From Terriglobia bacterium (GTDB lineage: Bacteria > Acidobacteriota > Terriglobia > Terriglobales > Acidobacteriaceae), in assembly GCA_020073215.1 (NCBI GenBank), contig JAIQFO010000036.1, positions 1 to 50,438 on the forward strand: a stretch of 50,438 nt of DNA, in the 5' to 3' direction. Each line of letters begins with the position of its first letter. The stretch's first letter is position 1. The translations under genes were made by a program, and so were the position numbers. Shown here piece by piece: positions 15,584 to 26,166 of this stretch. The notes beneath the pieces are model-generated. The model was not told the DNA's origin and did not search any database. It saw only the letters and a program-made list of their open reading frames with translations.

Positions 15584-18500
15584 TTACTGGCTCTGTGGAT
15601 GCGACGCGGCCGGCGGTTGAGCTTGGGTGCGAGTTTGAGTACGTACCAGCCACCGCCAAACCCGCGCCAGCCACAGTCGCAGCCGATCAATATAGATGTA
15701 GACCACGGGAGTGGTGAACAGCGTCAGCATCTGGCTCACAATGAGCCCGCCCACGATGGTGATGCCGAGCGGACGTCGCAGCTCCGATCCCGTGCCCGTG
15801 CCCAAAGCCAAAGGCAACCCTCCGAGAAGCGCCGCCATGGTCGTCATCATGATGGGACGAAAACGCAGGAGGCATGCCTCGCGAATCGCCTCCGTCGGGG
15901 GCTTTCCGTGTTCGCGCTCGGTGTAGAGCGCGAAGTCGATCATCATGATGGCATTCTTCTTGACGATGCCGATCAGCAGGATGATGCCGATCATCCCAAT
16001 TACATTGAGTTCATTCTTCGAGATCAGCAGCGCCAGCAGCGCGCCGACGCCGGCAGACGGAATCGTCGACAGGATCGTGACCGGGTGCGCGAAACTCTCG
16101 TAGAGAATGCCAAGCACGATGTACACGGTCAGCAGCGCACAAAAGATCAGCAGCCATTGGCTAGACAACGCATCCTTGAAAGCGGCGGCCGTGCCCTGAA
16201 AACCTGCGTGCATCGTCGACGGAAAACCGATACTGCGCTCAGCGTTTTCAATGGCGGTGGTGGCAGCGCCAAGCGAAACGCCCGGGGCCAGATTGAACGA
16301 GAACGTCACCGACGGATATTGCCCCTGGTGGTTGACCCCGAGCGGGGTGTTCGACGGTCCGAAGTGCGCGAAAGACGCCAGCGGCACAGCCGTGCCGTTT
16401 TGAGCGCGCACATAAATGTTCTGCAGAGCATCCGTGCTGTTGGCAAATTCCGGAGCCACTTCCATGACCACGTGGTACTGGTTCAGTTGCCGGTACATGA
16501 TCGAGACCTGGCGCTGGCCAAAAGCATCGTAGAGAGCGCTATCGATCGCGGAGGTGGAGACTCCAAGCCGTGCCGCCGTGTCGCGGTCGATCACCACGCT
16601 GGCTTCGAGTCCCTTGTCCTGCTGGTCGGTGTTGACGTCGCGCAACTCGGGCAGAGCGCGAAGCTTTTGCAGCAGCCGCGGCGACCATTGGTTCATCTCA
16701 GCCAGGTTTTCTCCTTGCAGCGTGTACTGGTATTGCGCCTGCCCCATGCGTCCGCCGATGGTCAAATCCTGCGCCGACTGCATGTACAGGGTCGCGCCCG
16801 GAACCACCGCTAACTTCCCTCGCAGACGCCCAATCACTTGATCGGCGCTGATCTTGCGTTCGGAAAGCGGCTTCAACATGATGAACATGCGACCCATGTT
16901 GTAAGTGTTGCCGCCGCCGGCAAAGCCCACGATCGTGTTCACCGCGGGATCTTTCATCACGATGTTCACGAACTGGGTCATCTTCCCCTTCATGGCGGTG
17001 AAGGAAATATCTTGCGCCGCCTGTACCGAGCCCATGACGCGCCCCGTATCCTGCTGCGGGAAGAAACCCATCGGAACCAGGAAGTAGAGACCAACGCTGA
17101 GACAGGCGGTCGCGATGGTCATGGCCAGGGTCAGCGGTTGATGCCGCAAGACCCAATCGAGGCTGTGGCGATAGGTGCCCAGCATGCGTTCGAAGACCCA
17201 TTCGCTGAAGCGATAAATGCGCCCGTGCTTTTTCTCGCCCGCAGGCCGCAGGAACTTGGCGCACATCATGGGCGTCACGGTCAGCGAGATCAGCAGCGAC
17301 ACGCCGATGGCGACGCTGAGCACGACGGCGAATTCCCGGAAGAGCCGCCCGACAATGCCGCCCATCAGCAAAATCGGAATGAACACCGCCACCAGCGACG
17401 TGCTCATGGAGAGCACGGTGAAACCGATTTCCTTCGCGCCGCGAAACGCCGCTTGCACCGGGGTCATGCCCTGCTCGATGAAGCGCGTGACGTTCTCCAG
17501 CACCACAATCGCGTCATCCACCACGAAGCCGGTCGAGATCGCCAGCGCCATCAGCGAGAGGTTATCCAGGCTGTATCTCGCCAGGTACATCACCCCGAAC
17601 GTGCCAATCAGCGACAACGGCACCGCTACGCTCGGAATCAAGGTGGCGCGCGCCGTACGGAGAAAAGCGAACACAACCAGAATGACGAGGATGACCGAGA
17701 TGATGAGCGTCACCTCGATATCGTGCACCGAGGCGCGCACCGTGATGGTGCGGTCCATCACCGGACTCACGTCGATGGCGGGAGAAATCGATGCCTTCAA
17801 CTGCGGCAGCGCCGCATATACGCGGTCGACGGTCTCAATAATGTTGGCGCCCGGCTGGCGGAACACGATAATCAGGACAGCGGGCTTGCCATTGGCCAGT
17901 CCGACGTTGTGAATGTCCTCGACAGCATCTTGCACATCGGCGACATCGGCCAGCCGGACCGGCGCGCCGTTCTTGTAGGCAACAATCAGGTTGCGGTACT
18001 GCTCCGAGCGAAAAATCTGGTCGGTGTCGTGTATGCTCCACGCGTTCACGGCATCGCTGAATTCGCCCTTGGGAGTGTTGGCGTTGGCCTGGTTGAGCGC
18101 GGCGCGGACCGCGTCCAGACCCACTCCCAGCTTGTTCAGGAGCATGGGATTGACTTCGGCGCGGACGGCCGGTTTGGCGCCGCCACCGACGAAGACCTGT
18201 CCCACTCCCTCCACCTGCGAAAGTTTCTGAGCGAGGATCGAATCCGCGGCGTCGTAGATTTTCGGCAGCGGAATCGTGTCGGAGGTGAGCGCCACAATCA
18301 AGATAGGAGCATCCGCCGGGTTCGCCTTACGGTACGTGGGATTGCCAGGAAGGTTGGAAGGCAACTGACTGCGCGCCGCATTGATGGCCGCCTGTACGTC
18401 GCGTCCGGCGGCATCGATGTTCCGGCTGAGGTCAAATTGCAGAACGATGTTGGTGGAGCCCAGCTGACTGGTCGAAGTCATCTGGTTCACGCCGGCGATG

Positions 18501-18718
18501 CGTCCGAACTGACGCTCCAGTGGGGTCGCTACCGCCGAGGCCATCGTCTCCGGGCTGGCTCCCGGCAATCCCGCCCCCACCGAGATGACGGGAAACTCCA
18601 CCTGCGGCAGCGGAGCCACCGGCAGAAAATTGAAGGCAAGCGCCCCCGAAAGCAGCAACGCCGCCGCCAGTAACGAGGTCCCGACCGGGCGCCTGATAAA
18701 GGGAGCGGAAATATTCAT
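15584..18718 (-). CDS. mdtC: RND efflux transporter, MdtC-like
   Basis: A 1044-residue inner-membrane pump subunit of the hydrophobe/amphiphile efflux RND family. It exports drugs or amphiphiles using the proton gradient. The first membrane helix follows MNISAPFIRRPVG; large porter domains separate two groups of six helices. Sequence such as PVAPLPQVEFPVI and ETMASAVATPLERQFG is typical. The conserved membrane-core aspartates are in [15 protein letters not shown]. It follows the MdtB-like gene by three bases, so the two are co-translated and likely form a mixed trimer, as MdtB and MdtC do in E. coli. The gene name is by analogy; the substrate is not known. The C-terminal tail is rich in Thr, Gln and Pro. 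Confidence 0.9.
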   Translation of the reverse strand: MNISAPFIRRPVGTSLLAAALLLSGALAFNFLPVAPLPQVEFPVISVGAGLPGASPETMASAVATPLERQFGRIAGVNQMTSTSQLGSTNIVLQFDLSRNIDAAGRDVQAAINAARSQLPSNLPGNPTYRKANPADAPILIVALTSDTIPLPKIYDAADSILAQKLSQVEGVGQVFVGGGAKPAVRAEVNPMLLNKLGVGLDAVRAALNQANANTPKGEFSDAVNAWSIHDTDQIFRSEQYRNLIVAYKNGAPVRLADVADVQDAVEDIHNVGLANGKPAVLIIVFRQPGANIIETVDRVYAALPQLKASISPAIDVSPVMDRTITVRASVHDIEVTLIISVILVILVVFAFLRTARATLIPSVAVPLSLIGTFGVMYLARYSLDNLSLMALAISTGFVVDDAIVVLENVTRFIEQGMTPVQAAFRGAKEIGFTVLSMSTSLVAVFIPILLMGGIVGRLFREFAVVLSVAIGVSLLISLTVTPMMCAKFLRPAGEKKHGRIYRFSEWVFERMLGTYRHSLDWVLRHQPLTLAMTIATACLSVGLYFLVPMGFFPQQDTGRVMGSVQAAQDISFTAMKGKMTQFVNIVMKDPAVNTIVGFAGGGNTYNMGRMFIMLKPLSERKISADQVIGRLRGKLAVVPGATLYMQSAQDLTIGGRMGQAQYQYTLQGENLAEMNQWSPRLLQKLRALPELRDVNTDQQDKGLEASVVIDRDTAARLGVSTSAIDSALYDAFGQRQVSIMYRQLNQYHVVMEVAPEFANSTDALQNIYVRAQNGTAVPLASFAHFGPSNTPLGVNHQGQYPSVTFSFNLAPGVSLGAATTAIENAERSIGFPSTMHAGFQGTAAAFKDALSSQWLLIFCALLTVYIVLGILYESFAHPVTILSTIPSAGVGALLALLISKNELNVIGMIGIILLIGIVKKNAIMMIDFALYTEREHGKPPTEAIREACLLRFRPIMMTTMAALLGGLPLALGTGTGSELRRPLGITIVGGLIVSQMLTLFTTPVVYIYIDRLRLWLARVWRWLVRTQTRTQAQPPAASHPQSQ

Positions 18719-18721
18719 GGC

Positions 18722-21700
18722 TCAGTCTCCGGACGCCTCGGGAGCCGGTTCCTCCATCGGATTGCCGATCTTGTAGCGGGCGAATTTCTGCGCCAGCCGG
18801 TCAAACCACAGGTACACCACCGGAGTTGTATAGAGAGTGAGCAACTGGCTGAGGAGCAAGCCGCCGACAATCGTGACGCCGAGCGGATGGCGCAGCTCCG
18901 AGCCCGTACCGCCGCCGAGGGCCAGCGGCAATCCGGCAAGCAACGCGGCCATGGTGGTCATCATGATGGGACGGAAGCGAAGCAGGCACGCCTGGTAGAT
19001 GGCTTCTTCCGGCGGCTTGTGCTCCACCCGTTCGGCTTCGAGCGCGAAGTCAATCATCATGATGGCGTTCTTCTTCACGATGCCGATCAGCAGGATGATG
19101 CCGATGAGGGCGACAACGCCGAGATCATTGCCGGTAATCAGTAGCGCGAGAATTGCGCCCACACCGGCCGAGGGCAGCGTGGAAAGAATCGTGATGGGAT
19201 GAATGTAGCTCTCATAGAGCACGCCCAGGACGATGTAAACCGTGATGATAGCGGCCAAAATGAGCCAGGGCTCGCTCGAAAGCGAATTGTGAAAGGCAGC
19301 CGCTGTTCCCTGGAAGCTGGTGTTAATACTTCGCGGCAGGTTGATATCCTGTTCCGCCTGCGTGATCGCCGTGGTCGCCTCGCCCAGGGAAACGCCAGGA
19401 GCAAGGTTGAATGACAGGTTCACCACCGGGAACTGGCCGAGGTGATTGATGGACAGAGGAGCGTTGCGCGTTTCGAGGCGGGTAAAAGCTGAAAGCGGAA
19501 CCTGGCTGCTGGGGCCGGTTGCAACCGGCGCGCTGGCAGACGATGTATTCGGGCCTGAGATTCCGGCCGTGGTTGTGCCGGCGCCGGACGCGCCACTCGA
19601 CGACTTGACGTAGATGCTTTTCAAAGCGTCCGGCGTCAATCGGAATTGCGGATCGACCTCGAGCACGACGTGATACTGGTTCAGCTGCGTAAACATTGTC
19701 GAAACCTGCCGCTGGCCGAACGCGTCGTAGAGCGTGTCGTCGATGGCTTGCGGCAGGATGCCCAGGCGCGAGGCCGTGTCGCGATCGATGATCAGGTTGG
19801 CTTGCAATCCATTGTTCTGCTGGTCGCTGGCCACATCGCGCAACTGCGGCAGGGTTTGCAGCTTTTGCAGAAGCTGCTGCGACCAATTAGCTAATTCGGT
19901 GGGGTCGGCGTCCTCCATCGAATACTGGTACTGTGTGCGGCTGACGCGGCTTTCCACCGTGAGGTCCTGCACCGGCTGCATGTAGAGCGTGATGCCGTCG
20001 ATCTTAGCCAGTTCCGGTTGCAGATCGCGAATGATCGCGGACGCAGTCTCTTTGCGCTCGTCGCGTGGCTTCAGATTGATCTGGATGCGTCCGCTGTTCG
20101 GCGTGACGTTGGTGCCATCGACGCCAATGAACGAAGCCAGGCTGTCGACATTCCCGTTCTTCAGAATCACCTTGGCCAGTTCCTGCTGCTTTTGCGACAT
20201 GGCTGCAAACGAAATGTTCTCCGGAGCCTCGGAGATACCGATGATCACGCCCGTATCCTGCACCGGGAAGAAACCCTTGGGCACGTATACATAAAGAAGC
20301 AGCGTAGCGATCAGCGTCGATACCGTCACCAGAAGAGTGGTGGTCTGATGTCGGAGGATGAATTTCAGGGTGCGGCCGTAGAACGCGATGACGTCGTTGT
20401 AAAAGTCTTCGGTGACGCGGTAGAACCACGATCCCTTCCCCGCTTGCTTCGGTTTCAAGATCTTCGCGCACATCATCGGCGTCAGGGTCAGCGAGACCCC
20501 GGCGGAGACCAGAATCGTCACCGCCAGCGTGACTGCAAATTCGCGGAAGAGCTTGCCGACGATGTCTCCCATGAATAGCAGCGGGATCAACACTGCGATT
20601 AGCGAAACAGTCAGCGATACAATCGTGAACCCAATCTGTCCCGCTCCCTTGAGCGCGGCGTCCAGCGGCGACTCGCCCTCTTCCAGGTAGCGATTGATGT
20701 TCTCGATCATCACGATGGCGTCGTCCACCACGAATCCGGTCGAGATGGTGAGCGCCATCAGCGTCAGGTTGTTCAGGCTGTAGCCGAGCAGGTACATCAC
20801 TCCGAAGGTACCCACCAGCGAGAGCGGCACGGCAACACTGGGGATGATGGTTGCGGAGAGATTCCGCAAAAAGAGAAAGATGACCATCACCACCAGGGCC
20901 ACGGTCAGCATCAACTCGAACTGCACATCGTTGACCGAGGCGCGAATCGTCTGCGTGCGGTCGATGAGGATTTGCAGCTTGACGGCCGCGGGCATCGAAG
21001 CTTGCAATTGCGGCAGAACTTTCTTGATGCGATCGGCCACGCTGATGATGTTGGCCCCGGGCTGGCGCTGTATGTTGAGCAGAACCGCGGGCGTGGTGTT
21101 CACCCAGGCTGCCTGCTGCACGTTTTCAGCGCTATCAACGGCCGTGGCCACGTCCGACAAGCGCACCGGCGCGCCGTTCCGGTAGGCGACGATCACACTG
21201 TTATATTGCTGGCTCGAGAGCAGTTGGTCGTTGGCTCCGATGGTGAACGATTGTCGCGGACCATCAATCACTCCCTTGGCCTGGTCGACGTTGGCCGCCA
21301 TCAGCGCCGCCCGTACATCTTCGAGCCCCAACTGGTAGGAAGCGAGCGCGGTCGGATTGGCCTGCACGCGCACCGCCGGCTTCTGCCCGCCGCTGATCGA
21401 AACCAGGCCGACTCCGGGAAGCTGCGAGATCTTCTGCGCCAGCGCCGTCTCGGCCATATCTTCGATGCGCGACAAGGGCAGCGAATCCGAGGTCAGCGCC
21501 ATGGTCAGGATGGGCGCATCGGCCGGGTTCACTTTGTTGTAAATGGGAGGATTGGGAAGATTCTGCGGCAGGTACGTCGTCCCCGCGTTGATCGCGGCCT
21601 GCACCTGCTGCTCCTCGACGTCGATATTCTGATCGAGCGCGAACTGCAACGTGATCAGCGAACTGCCGAACGAACTAGTCGAGGTCATCTGGTTCAGTCC

Positions 21701-21925
21701 GGGGACTTGTCCGAACTGCCGCTCTAAGGGAGCGGTGACCGAAGACGCCATCACGTCGGGAGCGGCGCCGGGATAAAACGTCATGACCTGAATCGTCGGG
21801 TAGTCCACCTCGGGCAAGGCGGAAACCGGCAGTTGCCGGTAGGCGACGATTCCGACCAGCATCACCGCCACCATCAACAAAGAAGTAGCGACTGGCCGGA
21901 GAATGAAAAGACGAGACGGGTTCAT
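18722..21925 (-). CDS. mdtB: RND efflux transporter, MdtB-like
   Basis: A 1067-residue RND pump subunit, paralogous to the downstream MdtC-like protein. It starts [18 protein letters not shown], which is the usual N-terminus; a longer in-frame start would overlap the adaptor gene. Proton-relay aspartates are in [14 protein letters not shown]. About residues 772-807 hold a Gly/Ser/Thr/Ala-rich low-complexity insertion ([12 protein letters not shown] and on) in a porter-domain loop where the MdtC-like paralogue has only a short turn. The gene starts 10 bases after the adaptor stop, completing an mdtABC-like order (adaptor, pump, pump). The two pumps probably assemble together with the adaptor and the outer-membrane factor encoded just upstream. 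Confidence 0.9.
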   Translation of the reverse strand: MNPSRLFILRPVATSLLMVAVMLVGIVAYRQLPVSALPEVDYPTIQVMTFYPGAAPDVMASSVTAPLERQFGQVPGLNQMTSTSSFGSSLITLQFALDQNIDVEEQQVQAAINAGTTYLPQNLPNPPIYNKVNPADAPILTMALTSDSLPLSRIEDMAETALAQKISQLPGVGLVSISGGQKPAVRVQANPTALASYQLGLEDVRAALMAANVDQAKGVIDGPRQSFTIGANDQLLSSQQYNSVIVAYRNGAPVRLSDVATAVDSAENVQQAAWVNTTPAVLLNIQRQPGANIISVADRIKKVLPQLQASMPAAVKLQILIDRTQTIRASVNDVQFELMLTVALVVMVIFLFLRNLSATIIPSVAVPLSLVGTFGVMYLLGYSLNNLTLMALTISTGFVVDDAIVMIENINRYLEEGESPLDAALKGAGQIGFTIVSLTVSLIAVLIPLLFMGDIVGKLFREFAVTLAVTILVSAGVSLTLTPMMCAKILKPKQAGKGSWFYRVTEDFYNDVIAFYGRTLKFILRHQTTTLLVTVSTLIATLLLYVYVPKGFFPVQDTGVIIGISEAPENISFAAMSQKQQELAKVILKNGNVDSLASFIGVDGTNVTPNSGRIQINLKPRDERKETASAIIRDLQPELAKIDGITLYMQPVQDLTVESRVSRTQYQYSMEDADPTELANWSQQLLQKLQTLPQLRDVASDQQNNGLQANLIIDRDTASRLGILPQAIDDTLYDAFGQRQVSTMFTQLNQYHVVLEVDPQFRLTPDALKSIYVKSSSGASGAGTTTAGISGPNTSSASAPVATGPSSQVPLSAFTRLETRNAPLSINHLGQFPVVNLSFNLAPGVSLGEATTAITQAEQDINLPRSINTSFQGTAAAFHNSLSSEPWLILAAIITVYIVLGVLYESYIHPITILSTLPSAGVGAILALLITGNDLGVVALIGIILLIGIVKKNAIMMIDFALEAERVEHKPPEEAIYQACLLRFRPIMMTTMAALLAGLPLALGGGTGSELRHPLGVTIVGGLLLSQLLTLYTTPVVYLWFDRLAQKFARYKIGNPMEEPAPEASGD

Positions 21926-21935
21926 GACGTGGGTT

Positions 21936-23141
21936 TCATGACATTGGTGCGGCTGTACCGGGCTGTGTAGTCGATTGCGAGGACGACTGCGAAGTTTTGG
22001 AGTTGCCGGTCCCGCTGCGCGTTTCAACTTTCGCGCCGTTCTGCAATTTGTCCTGTCCGTCGGTTACCACGACCTCCCCGACCTGCAAGCCGCTGCCGAT
22101 CGCGCTTTGATTCGATTGCGTGAGCGCGACGGTCACTGTCCGCGCCTCCACCGTCTTGTCGGCTTTCACCACGTAGACAAAACTTCCCTGCGGCCCGCGC
22201 TGCACGGCCACGCTGGGAACAATCGTACTGTTCTTGCGCACATCGAGAAGCAGGTGGATGTTGACGAACTGGTTCGGAAAGAGCACGCCATCCTTATTGT
22301 CGAACGTCGCCTTCAGGCGGTCAGTACCTGTCGTCTGATCGATCTGATTATCGATGGTCAGCAAGGTGCCGGTGGCCAGTTTGTTCTTGTCGTCACGATC
22401 ATAGGCGTCAACCTTCAGAGTCCCCTGCTTCATTCGCTTCACGACCGCGGGCAGACTGTCTTCCGGCAAAGTGAAGATCACCGAGATCGGCTGCAATTGC
22501 GTGATGACCAGCATGGGGTTGGCATCGCTGGCGTGGACGATGTTGCCGGCGTCAACCAACCGCAAGCCGATGTGGCCACTAACTGGCGCTGTGATGTGGC
22601 AATAAACGAGCTGAAGTTTTGCGTTGTCGATCGCCGCCTGGTCGGCCCGAACCGCGCCTTCGAACTGATCCGCCATCGCCTTTTGCGTGTCCACCTGCTG
22701 CTGTGACATCGCGCCCGATTGCTGTAGCAGGTCTTTGAAGCGCTGATAGTTCAGTTGCGCGTCGCGGAGTTGAGCCTGATCTTTATACAACTGCGCTTGC
22801 GCCGACGCCAGTTGCACCTGGTAAGGACGCGGGTCGATGAGGATGAGCAGGTCGCCTTTGTTGACCTGTTGTCCTTCCCGGAAATTCACTTGGATAAGCT
22901 GGCCGTCCACCCGGCTCTTCACGCTCACGGTGTTATAGGCCGTGACCGATCCTAAGCCAGTTAGATATACCGGCATGTCCTGCTCGACCGCGGACGCCAC
23001 TGCTACCGGCACGGCGCGAGTCGTGGCTGCCAGGGCGTTCTTGCCCTTCGGAGAATCAGCGGTTTGACATCCGCCGAAGGCCAGCAGCAGGAGCAAGGTC
23101 CCGCTGAGTTGCATCCACCGCCAATTCAGGTTCCTATTCAT
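21936..23141 (-). CDS. mdtA: periplasmic adaptor (membrane fusion) lipoprotein, MdtA-like
   Basis: A 401-residue adaptor linking the RND pump to the outer-membrane channel. The N-terminus has a signal sequence and lipobox ([10 protein letters not shown]), so it is probably anchored to the inner membrane by lipid. The usual parts follow: lipoyl half with [14 protein letters not shown], a long alpha hairpin ([20 protein letters not shown] and on), a second lipoyl half with [18 protein letters not shown], and beta-barrel/proximal domains. The C-terminus is Ser/Thr/Gln-rich. I start at 23141 ([10 protein letters not shown]), immediately before the signal peptide. It lies 10 bases before the MdtB-like gene. 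A 200-base gap precedes it, which may hold an internal promoter. Confidence 0.9.
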   Translation of the reverse strand: MNRNLNWRWMQLSGTLLLLLAFGGCQTADSPKGKNALAATTRAVPVAVASAVEQDMPVYLTGLGSVTAYNTVSVKSRVDGQLIQVNFREGQQVNKGDLLILIDPRPYQVQLASAQAQLYKDQAQLRDAQLNYQRFKDLLQQSGAMSQQQVDTQKAMADQFEGAVRADQAAIDNAKLQLVYCHITAPVSGHIGLRLVDAGNIVHASDANPMLVITQLQPISVIFTLPEDSLPAVVKRMKQGTLKVDAYDRDDKNKLATGTLLTIDNQIDQTTGTDRLKATFDNKDGVLFPNQFVNIHLLLDVRKNSTIVPSVAVQRGPQGSFVYVVKADKTVEARTVTVALTQSNQSAIGSGLQVGEVVVTDGQDKLQNGAKVETRSGTGNSKTSQSSSQSTTQPGTAAPMS

Positions 23142-23341
23142 AGGAAAGCCGCACAATCGGTAAGTCAGTTGCCGTATCGCCTCTGCCGAATTCAACGACG
23201 GAAAATATTAGACGATCCATCCTCTCCTAAGGTGATGATCTTTGGAAAGCAACCGATGGTAAAAGTTTGTAAATCATAGATTTGCGTAAGAAGCGTCACA
23301 AGCAATCAAACCCCGCGACACGTCCGAAGTTGCTCGTGGAG

Positions 23342-24835
23342 TTATTGCTGAGCCGCCTGGACCAGTGCCGGCCTCACTTGTTCGCGCTGAATTTCGGAGG
23401 CATCCCACCCGCCGCCCAGAGCCTTCACCAGAAAAACCGAAGTGACCATTTGCTGGCCGAGCAGTTGCGTTGCCAGGCGTTCGTTGTTCAGCAGCGTGGA
23501 TTGCGCGGTAAGCACATCGAGATAGGTGGTAACTCCGCCGACGTAACGGCTGTTGGCGATGTCGAGCGCGCGGCGCGAATCGGCAACCGCCGCCTGTTGA
23601 GTTTTCGCTGCCTGGTTCAGCAGCGCGAGACCGGAGAGCCCATCCTCCACTTGCTGAAATGCCACCAGCACCGATTCGCGATAGTTAGCCACCGATTCGT
23701 CATAGGCCGCGCGGCTGCCCGCCAGGTTGGCGCGATTGCGGCCGCCATTCAAAATCGGCTGCAGCAGATCACCACCCAGCGACCACATAGCGCTGGGTGC
23801 GCTTATCAGTGCGGCAATGTCGCGGCTTTGCCACCCACCACCTCCGCCGAGCGTGATATGCGGATAAAACGCAGTCATCGCTAAACCGACTTGCGCATTT
23901 TCGAACGCCATCTGGCGCTCGCTGGTGGCCACGTCCGGCCGGCGCTCCAGAATCTCCGAGGGAACTCCGGTGGGAATCGCGGGAGGGGTGGCGTCGAACG
24001 GCGCCTCCGCAAGACTGAAAGCCGAAGCCGATTTGCCGGTCAGCACGGCGATGGCGTGTTCGAATTGCGCCCGCTGTTGCAGCACGAGCTGAAGTTGCGT
24101 CGCTGTCGAATCGAGCAAGGCGGCTTGCTGTGCGACTTCCAGCCCAGAAGCGACCCCGCCGTCGTGGCGATGGTTGACCAGGTCCAACCCTTTTTGCTGG
24201 ATTTCGACCGATTGCCGCACCACTCCCGCTTCGCGATCAAGTTCGCGCAGATTGAAATAGTCGGCAGCAAGCTCTGCGGTCAATACCAGACGCACATTTT
24301 CCAGATCGGCCGCACTCCCTTGCAGCGAAGCGTTGGCCGCTTCCAGATTGCGGCGTACGCGTCCGAAGAGATCGAGCTCGTAGCTAACGGAAAACGGGAC
24401 GGTGAAATTACTCTGGGTAAAGGGCGGGCTCCCCGCAAACGCACGGTTGCTGGAGACTTCCTGGCGCTGCGCGCCAGGAGCGGCGCTGAGTGTGGGGAAG
24501 TACCCCGCAGAAGCGATTCGCGCTTGCGACCGAGCCTGAGAGAGGCGATCCTCGGCCGCCGCCAGCGACTGGTTTGCCTGAAGGAGTTCATGCTCCAGCC
24601 GGTCGAGTTCCGCGTCATGAAATATCTGCCACCACGCGCCCTTCGGAATGGCATCCTTCGGAGCCGCCGTTTGCCATGGTCCCTCGCCTTTCCAAGTGTC
24701 GGGAACCGGAGCAGTCGGGCGCCGATATCCCGGCCCAACCGTGCAGCCGACCGCAGAGACCACGAACATCACCGCAGCGAGCAACGAGGATTTTCTACCA
24801 CGGAGGCACGGAGACACGGAGAAAAGCGAGTTCAT
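23342..24835 (-). CDS. outer-membrane efflux lipoprotein (NodT/OprM type)
   Basis: A 497-residue outer-membrane factor of the TolC/OprM family that forms the exit duct of RND pumps. The signal peptide ends at a lipobox (VSAVGC), followed by TVGPGYRRP, the standard NodT-type mature start. Two duplicated coiled-coil/barrel halves follow. The first residues (NSLFSVSPCLRGRK) are encoded by a dispersed repeat that also occurs, inverted, 60 bases upstream; the hydrophobic core begins right after it. I keep the start at 24835 since a later one would shorten the signal. It sits between two adaptor genes and could serve both pumps. Loss of the first 15 residues would still leave a short but poor signal. 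Confidence 0.9.
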   Translation of the reverse strand: MNSLFSVSPCLRGRKSSLLAAVMFVVSAVGCTVGPGYRRPTAPVPDTWKGEGPWQTAAPKDAIPKGAWWQIFHDAELDRLEHELLQANQSLAAAEDRLSQARSQARIASAGYFPTLSAAPGAQRQEVSSNRAFAGSPPFTQSNFTVPFSVSYELDLFGRVRRNLEAANASLQGSAADLENVRLVLTAELAADYFNLRELDREAGVVRQSVEIQQKGLDLVNHRHDGGVASGLEVAQQAALLDSTATQLQLVLQQRAQFEHAIAVLTGKSASAFSLAEAPFDATPPAIPTGVPSEILERRPDVATSERQMAFENAQVGLAMTAFYPHITLGGGGGWQSRDIAALISAPSAMWSLGGDLLQPILNGGRNRANLAGSRAAYDESVANYRESVLVAFQQVEDGLSGLALLNQAAKTQQAAVADSRRALDIANSRYVGGVTTYLDVLTAQSTLLNNERLATQLLGQQMVTSVFLVKALGGGWDASEIQREQVRPALVQAAQQ

Positions 24836-24911
24836 GATTTCGTTTCCTATGAAACACCTGCGACTTGGCAACGAACCCTCCAAAAAGCCTTTCTCCGTGC
24901 CTCCGTGGTGA
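24798..24911. repeat. inverted pair of CACGGAGGCACGGAG-type repeats
   Basis: ACCACGGAGGCACGGAG (from 24798, inside the outer-membrane factor coding start) and its reverse complement CTCCGTGCCTCCGTGGT (ending 24911, just after the adaptor stop) form a long-stem inverted repeat spanning the junction of the two genes. The left copy is translated into part of the signal peptide. Such CACGGAG repeats are common dispersed elements in environmental bacterial genomes. The structure could slow or stop RNA polymerase between adaptor and channel genes. Confidence 0.75.
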
Positions 24912-24915
24912 GGTT

Positions 24916-26145
24916 CTAGTTCGCGCTCGCCTTGGCGACGTGCACTTGCTGCCCTTCCTCGAGTGAGTCGGACGGGTTGATGATGACTCGATCGTTTACG
25001 TCGAGCCCACCAAGAATTTCGAGCGTAGTGCCAAAGTCGCGCCCAATCGTGATCGGGCGCAAATGCACTTTGCCGTCCTTATCGACGACCGCCGCCTGCG
25101 CGCCCTCTGCACGGAACAGCATGGCATTCACGGGAATCGTAATCCGCGGAACCGACGTCCCGGTCGCAAAATGCACTTGACCGAAAGAACCCGGAAGCAG
25201 CTTGCCATCTTTATTGGGAACATCTACTTCCGTATTCAGGGTGCGGGTTGCGGGATCGATGGCATCGGCGGTCCGAGCCACTACTCCCATAAACTTCTGG
25301 CCGGGAAATTCCTGCAGGGTAACCATAGCCTTCACCCCAACTTTCATGGACGGCGCATACGCCTGCGGAACACTAACGTAAACCCTAAGCGGATCGACGC
25401 GCGCAATATCGAACAGCTCTTTGCCACTCGCCCCCGCCCCGGAATTGATAAGCGCTCCCGGATCCACATTGCGCCGAGTCAGCACGCCCGAAAAAGGAGC
25501 GTACACGTTCTTAAAAGACTCGAGTTGTTCAAGGCGGCGAACATTCGCATCCGCCGCCGCCAGGTTGGCGAGCGCCTGTTGGTATCCGCTGGCCTGCTGA
25601 TCCGCTTCCTGCTGCGAGACGGAGTCGGACTTGCGCAGATTGGCCCAACGGTCAGCGGAGATCTTTGCCAACTCGAGAGCTGATTTGACCTGCTCGCGCC
25701 CGGCTCGGGCCTGTGACAGCTCCTGATCGATTTCCGGAGTGTCAATCGCCGCCAGCAGTTCGCCTTTCTGGACCTTGCTTCCCATGTCCTTGTACCAGCG
25801 CAAGAGGTAACCGTTGGTTCGGGCAAAAATTGGAGACTCTTCAAACGCCTGCAAATTTCCGGGCAACACCAGTTCACCGTTTCCGAGCTCGGATGCGGGC
25901 TGAATAACGGCCACCGTCGGAACCGCAACGGCTTCGGTTTCTTTCGCCAGCGCGTCCGCTTCACTTTTCCGATTCAGAAACGTAACGGCGCCCGCCGTGA
26001 TCAGAACCAGCAGCGCGGCGCCAATCAGAAGCTTCCCCCGGCCTGCCGGAGCCGGACCTCGATCCGAAGCCTGGTCGGAAGGCTGCCCGGTCTGCGGGCT
26101 GTACGGTTCGTTCCACTGCGTCGTAACCGGCGGTTGTATTGGCAT
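24916..26145 (-). CDS. periplasmic adaptor subunit of RND efflux pump
   Basis: A 409-residue membrane fusion protein. After about 35 cytoplasmic residues it has one membrane anchor (KLLIGAALLVLITAGAVTFL). A lipoyl/hairpin core follows (ELVLPGNLQAFEESPIFARTN to NVYAPFSGVLTRRNVDPG), then a beta-barrel domain (RVYVSVPQAYAPSMKVGVKA) and a membrane-proximal domain. It differs from the lipoprotein adaptor downstream, so each adaptor probably pairs with its own pump: this one with the RND pump at 26167-29328. The ATG at 26145 is chosen because GGAG lies about nine bases upstream; a TTG at 26163 is possible. It lies 21 bases after the pump gene. Confidence 0.9.
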   Translation of the reverse strand: MPIQPPVTTQWNEPYSPQTGQPSDQASDRGPAPAGRGKLLIGAALLVLITAGAVTFLNRKSEADALAKETEAVAVPTVAVIQPASELGNGELVLPGNLQAFEESPIFARTNGYLLRWYKDMGSKVQKGELLAAIDTPEIDQELSQARAGREQVKSALELAKISADRWANLRKSDSVSQQEADQQASGYQQALANLAAADANVRRLEQLESFKNVYAPFSGVLTRRNVDPGALINSGAGASGKELFDIARVDPLRVYVSVPQAYAPSMKVGVKAMVTLQEFPGQKFMGVVARTADAIDPATRTLNTEVDVPNKDGKLLPGSFGQVHFATGTSVPRITIPVNAMLFRAEGAQAAVVDKDGKVHLRPITIGRDFGTTLEILGGLDVNDRVIINPSDSLEEGQQVHVAKASAN

Positions 26146-26166
26146 GATGGCGATCTCCAACAAATT

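Noticed and set aside
16838..18673. 611-codon open frame on the plus strand opposite the MdtC-like gene
   Set aside because: It is the antisense of a conserved RND pump in GC-rich DNA. Its protein is very rich in His, Arg and Gln with no domain, as expected for a shadow frame.
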